A DNA stretch of 64,000 bases, from the NCBI RefSeq assembly GCF_014635345.1, contig NZ_BMCU01000001.1, positions 124,001-188,000 on the forward strand, given 5' to 3'. Position 1 is the first letter of the stretch, and every line of letters starts with the position of its first letter. The position numbers and the translations under genes were made by a program. The notes beneath the pieces were generated by a model. It saw only the letters and a program-made list of their open reading frames with translations, had not been told where the DNA came from and searched no databases. Source of the stretch: Rhodococcoides trifolii. Lineage in GTDB: Bacteria > Actinomycetota > Actinomycetes > Mycobacteriales > Mycobacteriaceae. Below, one piece after another: positions 1 through 10,000 of the stretch.

Positions 1-1132
1 CACTCAACTGGGCGACGGCGCCCAGCAGATCAGTGGCGGCGTCGACACGGTCACCACCCCGCTTCTCGCCATCGGTGCGAAGCAGGCCGAGGTGACCGGC
101 GTGATCGCCGACGTCGCCAACAAGATCGAGGCCGTGAACAATCCGATCACGACCGACGCCGCGAACCAACTACGCGGCCTGATCGACACCCTGAACACGC
201 AGGGTGTCGGACCCAGCACGGTGGACCAGCTCAACCAGCTGCGTGACGGCGCCAAGCTCCTGGCTTTCCAGCTCGCCGACTCGTCCAGTGATTTCAACGT
301 CGGCGTGTCCCAACTCGCGGACGGCGCCTCGCAGCTCTCCACCGGAAACGCACAGCTGCGCGACGGAATCGTCCAGCTCGACGACGGCGGCAAGCAGCTC
401 AAGGCCGGCACCGATCAGATCGGTACTGCGGTGACCCCGATCAACGGCGTCGTCACCAGCCTGCAGACCAACGTCAAGACCGCCACGGATTCGCTCCCGG
501 CCGCATCGGCCACCTCGTCGGCAACCACGACGACCGCCGACGGCCAGACGCAGACCACGCTCGTGGTCGGCAACACCGACACCGGCGCGTCGAACTATCT
601 GCTCGCGGCCCTCGTGGCCGTCGGTGCAGTGGCCGGGGTGAGCCTGCTGAGGTTGCTCACCCGCGGCGGGCGCCTCGCGCGCCTCGCTCCCGTCGTCGCC
701 GTTCTCGCACTCGCCGCGGCGACCTCGATCGCGTACTCCTACGTCGGTAGCGACCTCGGAGTCGGCGGGATCGTCGGCGGTATCGCGTTCCTGCTGTTGT
801 CGTCTGCGGCCTTCCTCGCCGCAGCCGGAGCGATCCAGGTGCTGTTCGGTCGCGCGATCGGTCAGTCGGTGAACCTCGTGCTGCTCCTGGTGCAGTTGGT
901 GCTGTGCGGTGCCGCGTTCGTCTCGTCACCCGACAGTTCCGTGTTCGGGAAGGCCGCGTCCTTCACCCCGCTGGGATGGGTCGGCACCGGGCTGGACCGC
1001 ATTGCGTCCGGGTCGCTCGGCGGCACCGGGCTCTTGGCCGTGATCGTGATGGTGGCGATGCTCGGACTGTCCGGACTGGTCTACGCCGTGGTCAACCGGT
1101 CGGACGAGCCGCGGAACGTCGAGTACGCCTGA
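1..1132 (+). CDS. YhgE/Pip-family membrane protein, C-terminal part (5' end outside window)
   Basis: The reading frame is open from the window edge (first full codon at base 2) to a TGA at 1130-1132, so only the last 376 residues are visible. The first 150 residues are hydrophilic with repeats of the form LxxGxxQL (for example LSTGNAQLRDG), typical of the long extracellular coiled region of YhgE/Pip proteins. After a Thr/Ser-rich linker come about five hydrophobic segments, from near base 595 to base 1100. Family members are membrane proteins linked to export or to phage infection, and no enzymatic activity is established. It ends in a convergent arrangement with the next gene, separated by a strong inverted repeat. 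Family assignment is fairly safe; the function is unknown. Confidence 0.75.
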   Translation, partial: TQLGDGAQQISGGVDTVTTPLLAIGAKQAEVTGVIADVANKIEAVNNPITTDAANQLRGLIDTLNTQGVGPSTVDQLNQLRDGAKLLAFQLADSSSDFNVGVSQLADGASQLSTGNAQLRDGIVQLDDGGKQLKAGTDQIGTAVTPINGVVTSLQTNVKTATDSLPAASATSSATTTTADGQTQTTLVVGNTDTGASNYLLAALVAVGAVAGVSLLRLLTRGGRLARLAPVVAVLALAAATSIAYSYVGSDLGVGGIVGGIAFLLLSSAAFLAAAGAIQVLFGRAIGQSVNLVLLLVQLVLCGAAFVSSPDSSVFGKAASFTPLGWVGTGLDRIASGSLGGTGLLAVIVMVAMLGLSGLVYAVVNRSDEPRNVEYA

Positions 1133-1145
1133 CCCCCACAGCGGC

Positions 1146-1200
1146 GATCACGGCCGAACTGTTCGAAATTTTGCGTATCTCGAACAGTTCGACCGTGATC
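1146..1200. terminator. Near-perfect 21-bp inverted repeat between convergent genes
   Basis: Bases 1146-1166 and 1180-1200 are reverse complements except for one position, separated by 13 bases (1167-1179). The dyad sits in the 92-bp gap between the YhgE-like gene and the convergent monooxygenase gene, where a bidirectional terminator is expected. There is no clear T-run on either side. It could also be a copy of a dispersed palindromic element. Confidence 0.55.
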
Positions 1201-1224
1201 ACCGAGACTCGGGGGTGAACCGGG

Positions 1225-1515
1225 TCAGACCACCAGCGTGAGCGGGTGAATCGCAACCTCGCCGAGATGCTGGCCGGCCTCGGCCATGGCCTGCTGGAAT
1301 GCGGCAGCCTCCATGTGAACGTCGAGGTCAGCCTTGGACTTCCACGACTCGATGGTGACGAATGTGCCTGGCGTCGCCTGCGATTCGTACAGAACGTACG
1401 AAATGCAGCCCGGCTCGTCGCGGCTGGCGACAGCCAGCTTCGACAACGCGTCACCGACTTCCTTCTCGAACCCGGCCTTCGCCGGAATCGTTGCAACCAC
1501 GCTGAGATCGGCCAT
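1225..1515 (-). CDS. Putative quinol monooxygenase (ABM domain)
   Basis: This 96-residue protein has the compact ferredoxin-like ABM fold signature: an N-terminal strand (MADLSVVATIPAKAG), a helix, then EPGCISYVLYES and FVTIESWKSKADLDVHM, where the E.W and the later H are the usual conserved positions. ABM proteins are small dimeric cofactor-free monooxygenases or quinol-binding proteins such as YgiN. The exact substrate cannot be read from sequence. The ATG at 1515 gives the family length. The MFS exporter starts divergently 97 bp away, so the two may share a regulatory region and possibly a role in handling quinones or aromatic compounds (inference). Confidence 0.8.
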   Translation of the reverse strand: MADLSVVATIPAKAGFEKEVGDALSKLAVASRDEPGCISYVLYESQATPGTFVTIESWKSKADLDVHMEAAAFQQAMAEAGQHLGEVAIHPLTLVV

Positions 1516-1612
1516 GCTGTTCCCCCTCGGGAATCGAAGTGACTACTTTCGTAGGCTTGGTCATGAACGTACGCGAATCAGAAGGCCGAACATCGAGAAA
1601 CGAGGCACCCCC

Positions 1613-3139
1613 GTGACATTCGGGCAATCGACAAGTGCGTCGGAGCGCGCAACGCGTCGGGAGTGGATCGGCCTGTCCGTCCTCGTACTGCCGATCGTCC
1701 TGGTCTCGATGGACATCTCGGTGCTCTATCTTGCGTTGCCGTCGATCGCGGACGACCTGAGTCCGTCCAGTTCGCAACAACTCTGGATTCTGGACATCTA
1801 CAGCTTCATTCTCGCGGGCCTATTGGTGACGATGGGGTCAGTCGGTGACCGAATCGGAACGCGTCGGCTGCTGATGATCGGGTCGGCCATCTTCGGACTC
1901 GCGTCCGTGGCGGCAGCGTTCTCGCACACCCCCGAGCTTCTCATCGCGTCGCGGGTGTTGTTGGGGATCGGCGGCGCCACCCTCGCCCCGTCCACACTGG
2001 CTCTGCTGCGGATCATGTTCGTCGACCCCGTTCAGCGCGGCGCAGCCGTCGGCATCTGGACGGCCGGTTTCTCCGGCGGAGCGGCACTGGGCCCGGTCAT
2101 CGGCGGAGTGCTGCTGGAGTACTTCTGGTGGGGTTCGGTGTTTCTGATCAACATCCCGATCATGGTGGTGCTGTTGATCTTTGCCCCGGTCGTACTGCCG
2201 GAATCGAAGAATCCGAACCCCGGCCGGTTCGATCCGGTGAGCGTCGTCTTCTCCATCGCCGCGATGCTGTCGATCGTCTACGCCGTCAAACACGCTGCCC
2301 AGGAAGGTGTCGACCTACAGGCGCTCGTCGTTCTCGCCGTCGGCCTCGTGATCGGGGCGTTGTTCGTGCGCCGTCAACGGGCCACCGCCACCCCCATCAT
2401 CGACTTCACCCTCTTCCGGGTCCCCGCGTTCTCCGTCGCGGTCCTGGTGATCCTGGTGTCGGTGTTCGTCATCAGCGGCTTCAACCTTGCTCTCTCGCAA
2501 TACCTTCAGCTGGTCAAGGGCCTCGGTCCGCTCGAGGCAGGGCTGTGGTCGCTCATCCCCGCGGTGGTGACGACCGTGGCGTCGGTGTCGGCACCATTGA
2601 TCATGAAGCGTCGCAGTCCGGCGGTGATCCTGGTGGGCGCACTGATCGTCATGGGTCTCGGCAGCGCCGTCATTGCGTTCGTTGCCGTCCCCGGTGACAC
2701 CGGCTCGGGTTTCACCCTGGCCATCCTGCTGATCGGCATGGCCGTCGCCGCGCTCGGGGTCGGGACCGGAACCACCCTGGGCTCGGACCGGGTGCTCGCG
2801 ACCGCAGCACCGGAGAAGGCCGGCGCAGCCGGGTCGGTGTCGGAGACCGGCGCGGAGATCGGCGGCGCGCTGGGCATTGCACTTCTCGGATCCATCAGTG
2901 CCGCAACGTATCGCATCGCCATGGGCGACGAAGGAACCGTCGACAACACGCTGTCGGGCGCGTTGGCTACCGCCCGGTCACTTCCGGCGAACGAGAGTGC
3001 CGAGTTGGCCGACCGTGCACGAGAAGCCTACGTCGACGGCATCGTGGCGGCCGCCGGCTCGACAGTTCTCATCATGGTGGCGGCGGGCGTCACGGCTGTC
3101 GTTCTGTTCCGAAAGGGTCAGGCCGCATCGCGCAGGTAG
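1613..3139 (+). CDS. MFS drug exporter, DHA2 (14-TM) family
   Basis: The 508-residue protein is a 14-segment major facilitator. Segment 1 contains VSMDISVLYLALPSIADDL, followed by WILDIYSFILAGLLVTMGSVGDRIGTRR, with the motif A pattern GxxxDRxGxRR between segments 2 and 3. Next come the RVLLGIGGATLAPSTLALL stretch and the motif C-like GAALGPVIGGVLLE. These match QacA/LfrA/SmvA-type proton antiporters for cationic drugs or dyes. I chose the GTG at 1613 because GAGG lies 8 bases upstream and the frame upstream of it runs antisense through the monooxygenase gene. The 3' end overlaps the convergent cutinase gene by 22 bp. The substrate is unknown. Confidence 0.85.
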   Translation: MTFGQSTSASERATRREWIGLSVLVLPIVLVSMDISVLYLALPSIADDLSPSSSQQLWILDIYSFILAGLLVTMGSVGDRIGTRRLLMIGSAIFGLASVAAAFSHTPELLIASRVLLGIGGATLAPSTLALLRIMFVDPVQRGAAVGIWTAGFSGGAALGPVIGGVLLEYFWWGSVFLINIPIMVVLLIFAPVVLPESKNPNPGRFDPVSVVFSIAAMLSIVYAVKHAAQEGVDLQALVVLAVGLVIGALFVRRQRATATPIIDFTLFRVPAFSVAVLVILVSVFVISGFNLALSQYLQLVKGLGPLEAGLWSLIPAVVTTVASVSAPLIMKRRSPAVILVGALIVMGLGSAVIAFVAVPGDTGSGFTLAILLIGMAVAALGVGTGTTLGSDRVLATAAPEKAGAAGSVSETGAEIGGALGIALLGSISAATYRIAMGDEGTVDNTLSGALATARSLPANESAELADRAREAYVDGIVAAAGSTVLIMVAAGVTAVVLFRKGQAASRR

Positions 3140-4044
3140 TTCGCCAGCCAGGACGTTGCCGTGGCACCGTTCGGGTCGACTCGATAGTTGCGGTAGTCGG
3201 TGTGCACCTGCGAGCGGTAGAAGGTCTGAATCTGCTCGACCCGATCCTCGTTGGCTTGGTCCGTCAGCTGACCGGCCAGCGCGGGCAGGCCGCCGACCGC
3301 CGACAGGTCCGCGAGGAGCGCCTGCGCTTCCGACACGTACTTGCCGATTGCAGACGGCGTCGGATCGGACGAGACGGCGAGGAAACCGGCCAGACGCGCC
3401 ACGAAGTCCTCACGCGGGGTGGAGCAGTACAGATCGCCGACCGCGCAGAACGTGCGCGTGACCGGACTGACGTAGCCGAACCCGCCGATGCGCGGACCGC
3501 CGACACCGGAGCCCACCACTTTCGGTCCGACCAGGGCGTCGGTGTCGGACCGCTTCGGGTCGGAGATCAGGCCGACCGCAGCGATCTTGTCCGCGGGGAC
3601 GATGCCCGCGCCGGTTCCGATCGACGCGGCGAGGTCACCGGCGGCGTCGGCGCCCTGGCTGTATCCGATGATGCCGAACCGGGTTCCGGGGCAGGCGTCG
3701 GCCTTGGCCTTCAGCAGCCCACTCGCGTTCGCGACGGCCTGCGCCTCGGAGGCGCCGTAGGCATCGCCTTCCCAAGGGAAAGCCGTGGCGGGGTACGTGA
3801 CGTAGTCGGTCTCGATGTTTCCACCGTCGATCGCGTTGGTGACAGCGGTCAACATTCCAGGCTTGGGAGCTTCGCCGACGCCCGTCTCCCAGGTTCCGGG
3901 GATGGCGACGACGTAGAGCGACGGGCACGAACCGGGCGCGGCGTGCGCCGTGGCGGCAGTGCCGACAACGCTGCCCGCGACGACTGCGGCAACGGCGCCG
4001 ATCACCGCAACCGTTCTGACGGACAGGGACTTCGTGGCACGCAT
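3118..4044 (-). CDS. Secreted cutinase-family serine esterase
   Basis: The protein is 308 residues from the ATG at 4044, which has GAGG upstream; a longer frame exists but would add a hydrophilic stretch before the signal peptide. Residues 1-36 form a Sec signal (hydrophobic core TVAVIGAVAAVVAGSVVG, cleavage near AHA-AP). The nucleophile is Ser129 in GYSQG; Asp204 (VGDLYC) and His281 (SQVHTDY) are the likely other triad members. Cys40/Cys118 and Cys200/Cys207 fit the two cutinase disulfides. Actinobacterial relatives hydrolyse short- to medium-chain esters, phospholipids or trehalose mycolates outside the cell. The long helical segment before His281 is typical of the larger Nocardiaceae forms. 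Confidence 0.85.
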   Translation of the reverse strand: MRATKSLSVRTVAVIGAVAAVVAGSVVGTAATAHAAPGSCPSLYVVAIPGTWETGVGEAPKPGMLTAVTNAIDGGNIETDYVTYPATAFPWEGDAYGASEAQAVANASGLLKAKADACPGTRFGIIGYSQGADAAGDLAASIGTGAGIVPADKIAAVGLISDPKRSDTDALVGPKVVGSGVGGPRIGGFGYVSPVTRTFCAVGDLYCSTPREDFVARLAGFLAVSSDPTPSAIGKYVSEAQALLADLSAVGGLPALAGQLTDQANEDRVEQIQTFYRSQVHTDYRNYRVDPNGATATSWLANYLRDAA

Positions 4045-4172
4045 CTTTCGAACCCTCACTTCGTATTCACCCGACGATCGACATGCTCGCACTCCGCTGT
4101 GTCGAAAAGATGCACGAATGGTAAACGATCGTGACGAACAGGTGCCTGCGCTACGAAGTGCACACTGGAGAG

Positions 4173-5042
4173 ATGAACCCGCTCAGCTCAGTTCAGCAAC
4201 GCGTGGGCGAGAGCATCTTCGCTCGGGTCGCCGGCGACGAAGGTCCGGCTCGGCGCGACCGGATCCACCAGTCGGTCGGCCCCCGGCGCTACGGGCCCGA
4301 CTCGGCCATCTATCGGGTGAACAGCGACGCGTCGATGTTCGTCGGCGGAATGCGGGCGCTTCTGCTGCAGTCGCTGCACCCGCTCGCCATGGCTGCGGTC
4401 GACCAGCATTCCGGCTACCGGGGTGACCCCTGGGGCCGCCTGCAGCGCACCAGTACCTTCCTCGCCGAGACCACGTTCGGGACGATCGAGGACGCGGACC
4501 GGGCCATCAAGATCGTGCGCGCAGTACACAAGCGCATCACGGGTACCGCGCCCGACGGACGGACCTACGCGGCGTCGGATCCGCACCTTCTCCGGTGGGT
4601 GCACGTCGCCGAGATCGACAGTTTCCTGCGGGCACACGACCGCTACGGCGCGCACCCGCTCGACGCGTCCGGTCGCGACGCCTACGTTCGCGAGACCGCA
4701 TTCGTCGCGCGCGGACTGGGCGCTGTGGACGTACCCGAAACCACCGCCGAACTCGACGAAGTGCTCGCGTCGTACCGGCCCGAGCTGAAGGGAACTGCCG
4801 CGGCACGGCGGACTGCGCGGTTCATCCTGCTCAATCCGCCGATCCCCCTTGCCGTTCGTCCGGCGTACGGGCTGATGTCGTCTGTCGCCGTCTCGATGAT
4901 GCCGCGGTGGACGCGATTGCCACTGAGGTTGCCGTGGCTACCGGTCACCGAGGCGACGGCTGTGCGGGGCAGCGGGATTGCGGTCACTACGGCTATTCGG
5001 TGGGCGATGGGTCCGGGGCCGGCGGCACGCGTACCCGCTTGA
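4173..5042 (+). CDS. Oxygenase MpaB family protein (DUF2236)
   Basis: The 289-residue product carries the DUF2236/MpaB hallmarks: GGMRALLLQSLHPLAMAAVDQHS near the start, then DPWGRLQRTSTFL, RVNSD, and the WVHVAEIDSFL motif with a conserved His. Family members resemble the fungal MpaB oxygenase and the Streptomyces latex-clearing protein Lcp, which bind heme b through conserved His and Arg residues. The reaction of this protein is unknown. The ATG at 4173 has GGAG only two bases away, while a GTG at 4131 would add 14 residues, so the start is uncertain. It lies divergent from the cutinase gene. Confidence 0.75.
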   Translation: MNPLSSVQQRVGESIFARVAGDEGPARRDRIHQSVGPRRYGPDSAIYRVNSDASMFVGGMRALLLQSLHPLAMAAVDQHSGYRGDPWGRLQRTSTFLAETTFGTIEDADRAIKIVRAVHKRITGTAPDGRTYAASDPHLLRWVHVAEIDSFLRAHDRYGAHPLDASGRDAYVRETAFVARGLGAVDVPETTAELDEVLASYRPELKGTAAARRTARFILLNPPIPLAVRPAYGLMSSVAVSMMPRWTRLPLRLPWLPVTEATAVRGSGIAVTTAIRWAMGPGPAARVPA

Positions 5043-5148
5043 TAGACGCGGCAAGCGACAGCACCGTGGTGGCCAAAATCCGGATAACCGACCTGACGGT
5101 TCTGTTCGTGGGTACGATCCGGGAAATGCCACCTATGCGGAGGTTTTT

Positions 5149-5460
5149 ATGAAACGCGTTTCCCGCCTCGCCGTCCCGATTACCGCCGCCGCCATCGCCG
5201 TGACAGCCCTGTTCGGCGCACCGTTCGCGTCCGCCGCCCCTGCCACAATCTGCCAATACAAGGTGAGCAACTCACCTAACGGGCTCTTCATCCGATCCGC
5301 ACCCAACTCGACCGCGCACACCATGGACAAGGTCCCCAACGGGACCGCCGGGGTCGGCAGCCTGGCCACGACGAACGGATTCAGATCGTTCCGCGGCGGG
5401 TGGGCCAGCGCCGCGTATCTGACACTGGTGTCCGGAACGTGCGTCTCGATCGGCACGTGA
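5149..5460 (+). CDS. Small secreted SH3-like protein
   Basis: A GGAGG five bases before the ATG at 5149 fixes the start of this 103-residue protein. Residues 1-32 are a clear Sec signal peptide (MKRVSRLAVPITAAAIAVTA, cleavage after ASA-AP). The mature part of about 70 residues has one Cys near each end (TICQYKV and GTCVSIGT), suggesting a closing disulfide. Internal SPNGLFIRSAPN, then KVPNGT and GGWASAAYL, resemble bacterial SH3 (SH3b) peptidoglycan-binding domains (VR.GPST..V...KG). No catalytic residues are seen. A wall-associated or host-interaction role is inferred, not shown. Confidence 0.7.
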   Translation: MKRVSRLAVPITAAAIAVTALFGAPFASAAPATICQYKVSNSPNGLFIRSAPNSTAHTMDKVPNGTAGVGSLATTNGFRSFRGGWASAAYLTLVSGTCVSIGT

Positions 5461-5544
5461 CGAACCTGTAGAGGCGGCGCCTCGCGGCCGACGTTCGCAC
5501 GCGCCGGCCAGAGGCCACACTTGCGATGTCGCGAGCCGCAGCCC

Positions 5545-7011
5545 CTACCGCTGAGGCGCCTGCGTCGGCACGATCGGCGACGGCAATGCAGTCTTCCCCT
5601 CGAGGTAGGTGTCGACGGCCGCGGCGCAGGACCGGCCTTCGGCGATGGCCCAGACGATCAGCGACTGTCCGCGTCCCATGTCGCCGGCGACGAACACGCC
5701 GTCGACGTTGGTGTTCCACTCGTTGGTCCGCGTCACGTTGCCGCGCTCGTTGAGATCGACACCGAGGTCGGTGAGCAGACCCGGCTTCTCGGGGCCGGTG
5801 AATCCCATGGCGAGAAGCACGAGGTCGGCGTCGAGGTGGAACTCGGAGCCCTCGACCTTCTCGAACTTGCCACCTCTGAACTCGACCTCGACGGCGTCGA
5901 GTCCGGTGACCTGCCCGTCCTGGCCCGTGAAGCGTTCGGTGTTGACGGAGAACACGCGTTCGCCACCCTCTTCGTGCGCTGACGACACCCGGAACTGCAA
6001 CGGGTACGTCGGCCACGGCGTCGAGTCCGCACGGGTCTCCGGTGGCCTGGGCATGATCTCGAACTGGTGGACGCTCTCGGCGCCCTGACGGTGCGAGGTG
6101 CCGAGGCAGTCGGCGCCGGTGTCGCCGCCGCCGATGATGACGACCTTCTTGCCCTTCGCCGAAATCGGCGGCTGGCCGTTCTCGCCGAGGACGTCGTCGC
6201 CGAGCTGCACTCGGTTGGCCCACGGCAGGAACTCCATGGCCTGGTGGATGCCCCAGTATTCGCGTCCCTCGATCGGGAGGTCGCGTGCCTTCGTGGCGCC
6301 GCCCGCGAGCAGGACTGCGTCGAACTCCTCGCGCAGCTCGTCCGCGGTGACGTCGACGCCGACGTTCACTCCCGCGCGGAAGACGGTTCCTTCGGCCTCC
6401 ATCTGTGCGAGACGACGGTCGATGTGGCGCTTCTCCATCTTGAACTCGGGAATCCCGTAGCGCAGGAGTCCGCCGATGCGATCGGCACGCTCGAACACGG
6501 TGACGGTGTGGCCGGCGCGCGTGAGCTGTTGCGCCGCAGCGAGACCGGCGGGACCCGACCCGACGACAGCCACCTTCTTACCGGTGAGGAACGTCGGGTA
6601 GACGGGCGCGACCCAGCCCTCGTCGAAGGCGCGGTCGATGATCTCGACCTCGACCTGCTTGATGGTGACGGGATCCTGGTTGATCCCCAGGACGCACGAC
6701 GCCTCGCACGGCGCGGGGCACAGCCGACCGGTGAACTCCGGGAAGTTGTTCGTGGCGTGCAGCCGATCGATGCTTTCGCGCCACCGGTCCTTGTACACCA
6801 GGTCGTTCCACTCGGGAATCAGGTTCCCGAGTGGGCATCCGTTGTGGCAGAACGGGATTCCGCAGTCCATACAGCGGCTGGCCTGCGTCCGGAGTGTGTC
6901 CTTCGAGAAGTCTTCGTAGACCTCTTTCCAGTCCATCAGTCGTAGGTCGACCGGTCGCCGCGTCGGCAGCTCCCGTGCGGTGTTCTTCAGAAATCCCTGC
7001 GGGTCACCCAC
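5545..7011 (-). CDS. gltD: Glutamate synthase (NADPH) small subunit
   Basis: GltD supplies electrons from NADPH to the large subunit for making two glutamates from glutamine and 2-oxoglutarate. The 488-residue protein has N-terminal iron-sulfur cysteines C47, C50, C55, C59 and C98, C102, C106 ([17 protein letters not shown] and [10 protein letters not shown]). The FAD site is [14 protein letters not shown] and the NADPH site [13 protein letters not shown]. The GTG start at 7011 overlaps the end of gltB by 8 bp, with GGAGG inside the last gltB codons as its ribosome-binding site. This indicates translational coupling of gltB and gltD. Confidence 0.96.
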   Translation of the reverse strand: MGDPQGFLKNTARELPTRRPVDLRLMDWKEVYEDFSKDTLRTQASRCMDCGIPFCHNGCPLGNLIPEWNDLVYKDRWRESIDRLHATNNFPEFTGRLCPAPCEASCVLGINQDPVTIKQVEVEIIDRAFDEGWVAPVYPTFLTGKKVAVVGSGPAGLAAAQQLTRAGHTVTVFERADRIGGLLRYGIPEFKMEKRHIDRRLAQMEAEGTVFRAGVNVGVDVTADELREEFDAVLLAGGATKARDLPIEGREYWGIHQAMEFLPWANRVQLGDDVLGENGQPPISAKGKKVVIIGGGDTGADCLGTSHRQGAESVHQFEIMPRPPETRADSTPWPTYPLQFRVSSAHEEGGERVFSVNTERFTGQDGQVTGLDAVEVEFRGGKFEKVEGSEFHLDADLVLLAMGFTGPEKPGLLTDLGVDLNERGNVTRTNEWNTNVDGVFVAGDMGRGQSLIVWAIAEGRSCAAAVDTYLEGKTALPSPIVPTQAPQR

Positions 7012-10000
7012 GAGCTGCCTCCATGATCGCCTCGTCGACGTCCGCGCCGTTCTTTTCGGCCTCGGAAATCGCGAGCAGTACCTTCTTGTAGTCGCGCGGC
7101 ATCACCTTGACGAAGTGATTGACCTGCTGCGACCAGTCGCCGAGGATCGCCTCGGCCACAGCGGATCCGGTCTCCTCGTGATGGCGACCGATCGCGTCCT
7201 TGAGCCAGTTGAACTCCTCGCCCTCGAGTTCTTCGAGGTCGACGAGTTCGGTGTTCAGGTTGGCCTCGAACGTCTTCTTCGGATCGAAGACGAACGCGAC
7301 ACCGCCGGACATACCCGCGCCGAAGTTGCGTCCCGTGTCGCCGAGAATGACGACCTTGCCACCGGTCATGTACTCGCACCCGTGGTCACCGACGCCCTCG
7401 ACCACGGCGACGGCACCGGAGTTGCGGACGCAGAAGCGCTCGCCCACGACTCCGCGGATCAGGGCCTCACCGCTGGTGGCGCCGAACAGGATCACGTTGC
7501 CGCCGATGATGTTCTCCTCGGCGACGAACCCGTCGGGCGCGTCCAGCGACGGCCGCAGGATCAGACGTCCACCCGACAATCCCTTGCCGACGAAGTCGTT
7601 GGCGTCTCCCTGCAGTCGCAACGTCATGCCTCGGGGTACGAACGCTCCGAAACTGTTGCCGGCGCTGCCGGTGAAGGTGATGTCGATCGTGTTGTCCGCC
7701 AACCCGTCCGCGCCGTAGACCTTGGTGAGCTCGTGCCCGAGCATGGTGCCGACGGTCCGGTTGACGTTCGCGATCTTCGTCTCGAACCGAACCGCCTCAC
7801 CCTTGTCGAGTGCGTTGCGGCTCTGGGCGATCAGCTGCTGATCGAGTGCCTTGTCCAGGGAGTGGTCCTGGGTTCCGGTGTTGTAGAGGTCCTGGTTCAT
7901 GAACGCCGACTCCACCTCGTCCAGGATGGGCGAGAGGTCGAGCTTCGACGCCTTCCAGTGCTCCTTCGCGGCAGTTGTGTCCAGCATGCCGACCTGACCG
8001 ATGGCCTCGTTCAGCGTGCGGAAGCCGAACGCCGCGAGGTACTCGCGTACTTCCTCGGCGATGTACATGAAGAAGTTCTCCACGAACTCCGGTTGACCGG
8101 CGAAGCGCTTGCGCAGCAACGGGTTCTGCGTGGCGACGCCCACCGGGCAGGTGTCGAGGTGACACACCCGCATCATGATGCAGCCGGACACGACGAGAGG
8201 AGCCGTGGCGAAGCCGAATTCCTCGCCGCCCAACAGTGCGGCGACCATGACGTCGCGGCCGGTCTTGAGCTGACCGTCCACCTGGACCACGATGCGATCA
8301 CGAAGTCCGTTGAGCAACAACGTCTGCTGCGTCTCGGCCAGGCCTAGCTCCCACGGCGCACCCGCATGCTTGACCGAGGTGAGCGGCGTCGCGCCGGTGC
8401 CGCCGTCGTGCCCGGAGATGAGCACCACGTCGGCGTGCGCCTTGGACACACCCGCAGCCACGGTGCCGACGCCCATCTCGGAGACCAGCTTCACGTGGAC
8501 GCGCGCCGACGGGTTGGCGTTCTTCAGATCGTGGATCAGCTGAGCGAGATCCTCGATGGAGTAGATGTCGTGGTGCGGCGGCGGCGAGATCAGTCCGACG
8601 CCGGGCGTGGAGTGCCTGACCTCCGCGATCCACGGGTACACCTTGTGAGCCGGAAGCTGGCCGCCCTCACCGGGTTTCGCACCCTGCGCCATCTTGATCT
8701 GGATGTCGGTGCAGTTGGTCAAGTAATGCGACGTGACGCCGAAGCGTCCCGACGCGACCTGCTTGATGGCAGACCGTCGGGAATCGCCGTTGTCGTCGGG
8801 GGTGAACCGTGCGACGTCCTCGCCGCCCTCACCCGAGTTGGACCGTCCGCCGAGGCGGTTCATGGCGATCGCCAGTGTCTCGTGCGCTTCGGCCGAGATG
8901 GAGCCGTAGCTCATCGCACCGGTCGAGAAACGCTTCACGATCTCGGACGCGGATTCGACCTCGTCGACCGAGATCGCTTCGCGCCCTTCGGTCTTGAACT
9001 TGAACAGTCCGCGCAGCGACGCGAGCCGCTCGGATTGGTCGTCGACCAGCTTCGTGTACTCCTTGAACACCGAGTACTGCCCGGTGCGCGTGGCGTGCTG
9101 AAGCTTGAACACGGTGTCCGGGTTGAAGAGGTGGTACTCGCCGTCACGGCGCCACTGGTACTCGCCGCCCGTCTCGAGTTCGCGGTGCGCGCGTTCCTGC
9201 CTGTTGTCCAGGTAGGCGATGCCGTGGCGCGACGACACGTCGGCCGCGATCTCGTCGAGACCGATGCCTCCGAGCTGCGAGCGTAGCCCGCGGAAGTACT
9301 CGTCGACCACGCCCTGCGACAGGCCGATCACCTGGAACAGTTGCGCTCCGGTGTAGGACGCGAGTGTGGAGATGCCCATCTTGGACATCACCTTGAGCAC
9401 ACCCTTGCCGGCGGCCTTGATGTAGTTCTTCACCGCGGCGTCGTACTCGATGCCGGTGATGGAACCCCGGTCGATCATGTCCTCGATCGACTCGAACGCC
9501 ATGTACGGGTTGACCGCTGCGGCGCCGAAGCCGACCAGCGTGGCCATGTGGTGAACCTCGCGGGCGTCTCCCGCCTCGATGATCAATCCGACCTTGGTGC
9601 GCGTCTTCTCGCGGACCAGGTGGTGGTGCACCGCCGCGACGAGGAGCAACGACGGGATCGGTGCGAGTTTCTCGCTCGACTCGCGGTCGGAGAGGACCAC
9701 GATTCGGGCGCCGCCCGCGATGGCAGCAGAGACCTGCACGCGAATGGTTTCCAGCGCCGCGGCCAGACCCTCGCCGCCCTCGGCGACCGGGTACAGCCCG
9801 CGCACCACGACCGACCGGAGATCGGGCTGGCTGTTGTCGTCGTTGATGTGGACGAGCTTCGACAGCTGATCGTTGTGCAGGATCGGCGACGACAGGGTGA
9901 TCTGCTTGCACGCGTCGGGACCGGGATCGAGCACGTCGCCCTCGGGTCCGATGGTGCCGCCGAGGCTGGTGACGACCTCCTCGCGGATCGCGTCCAGCGG

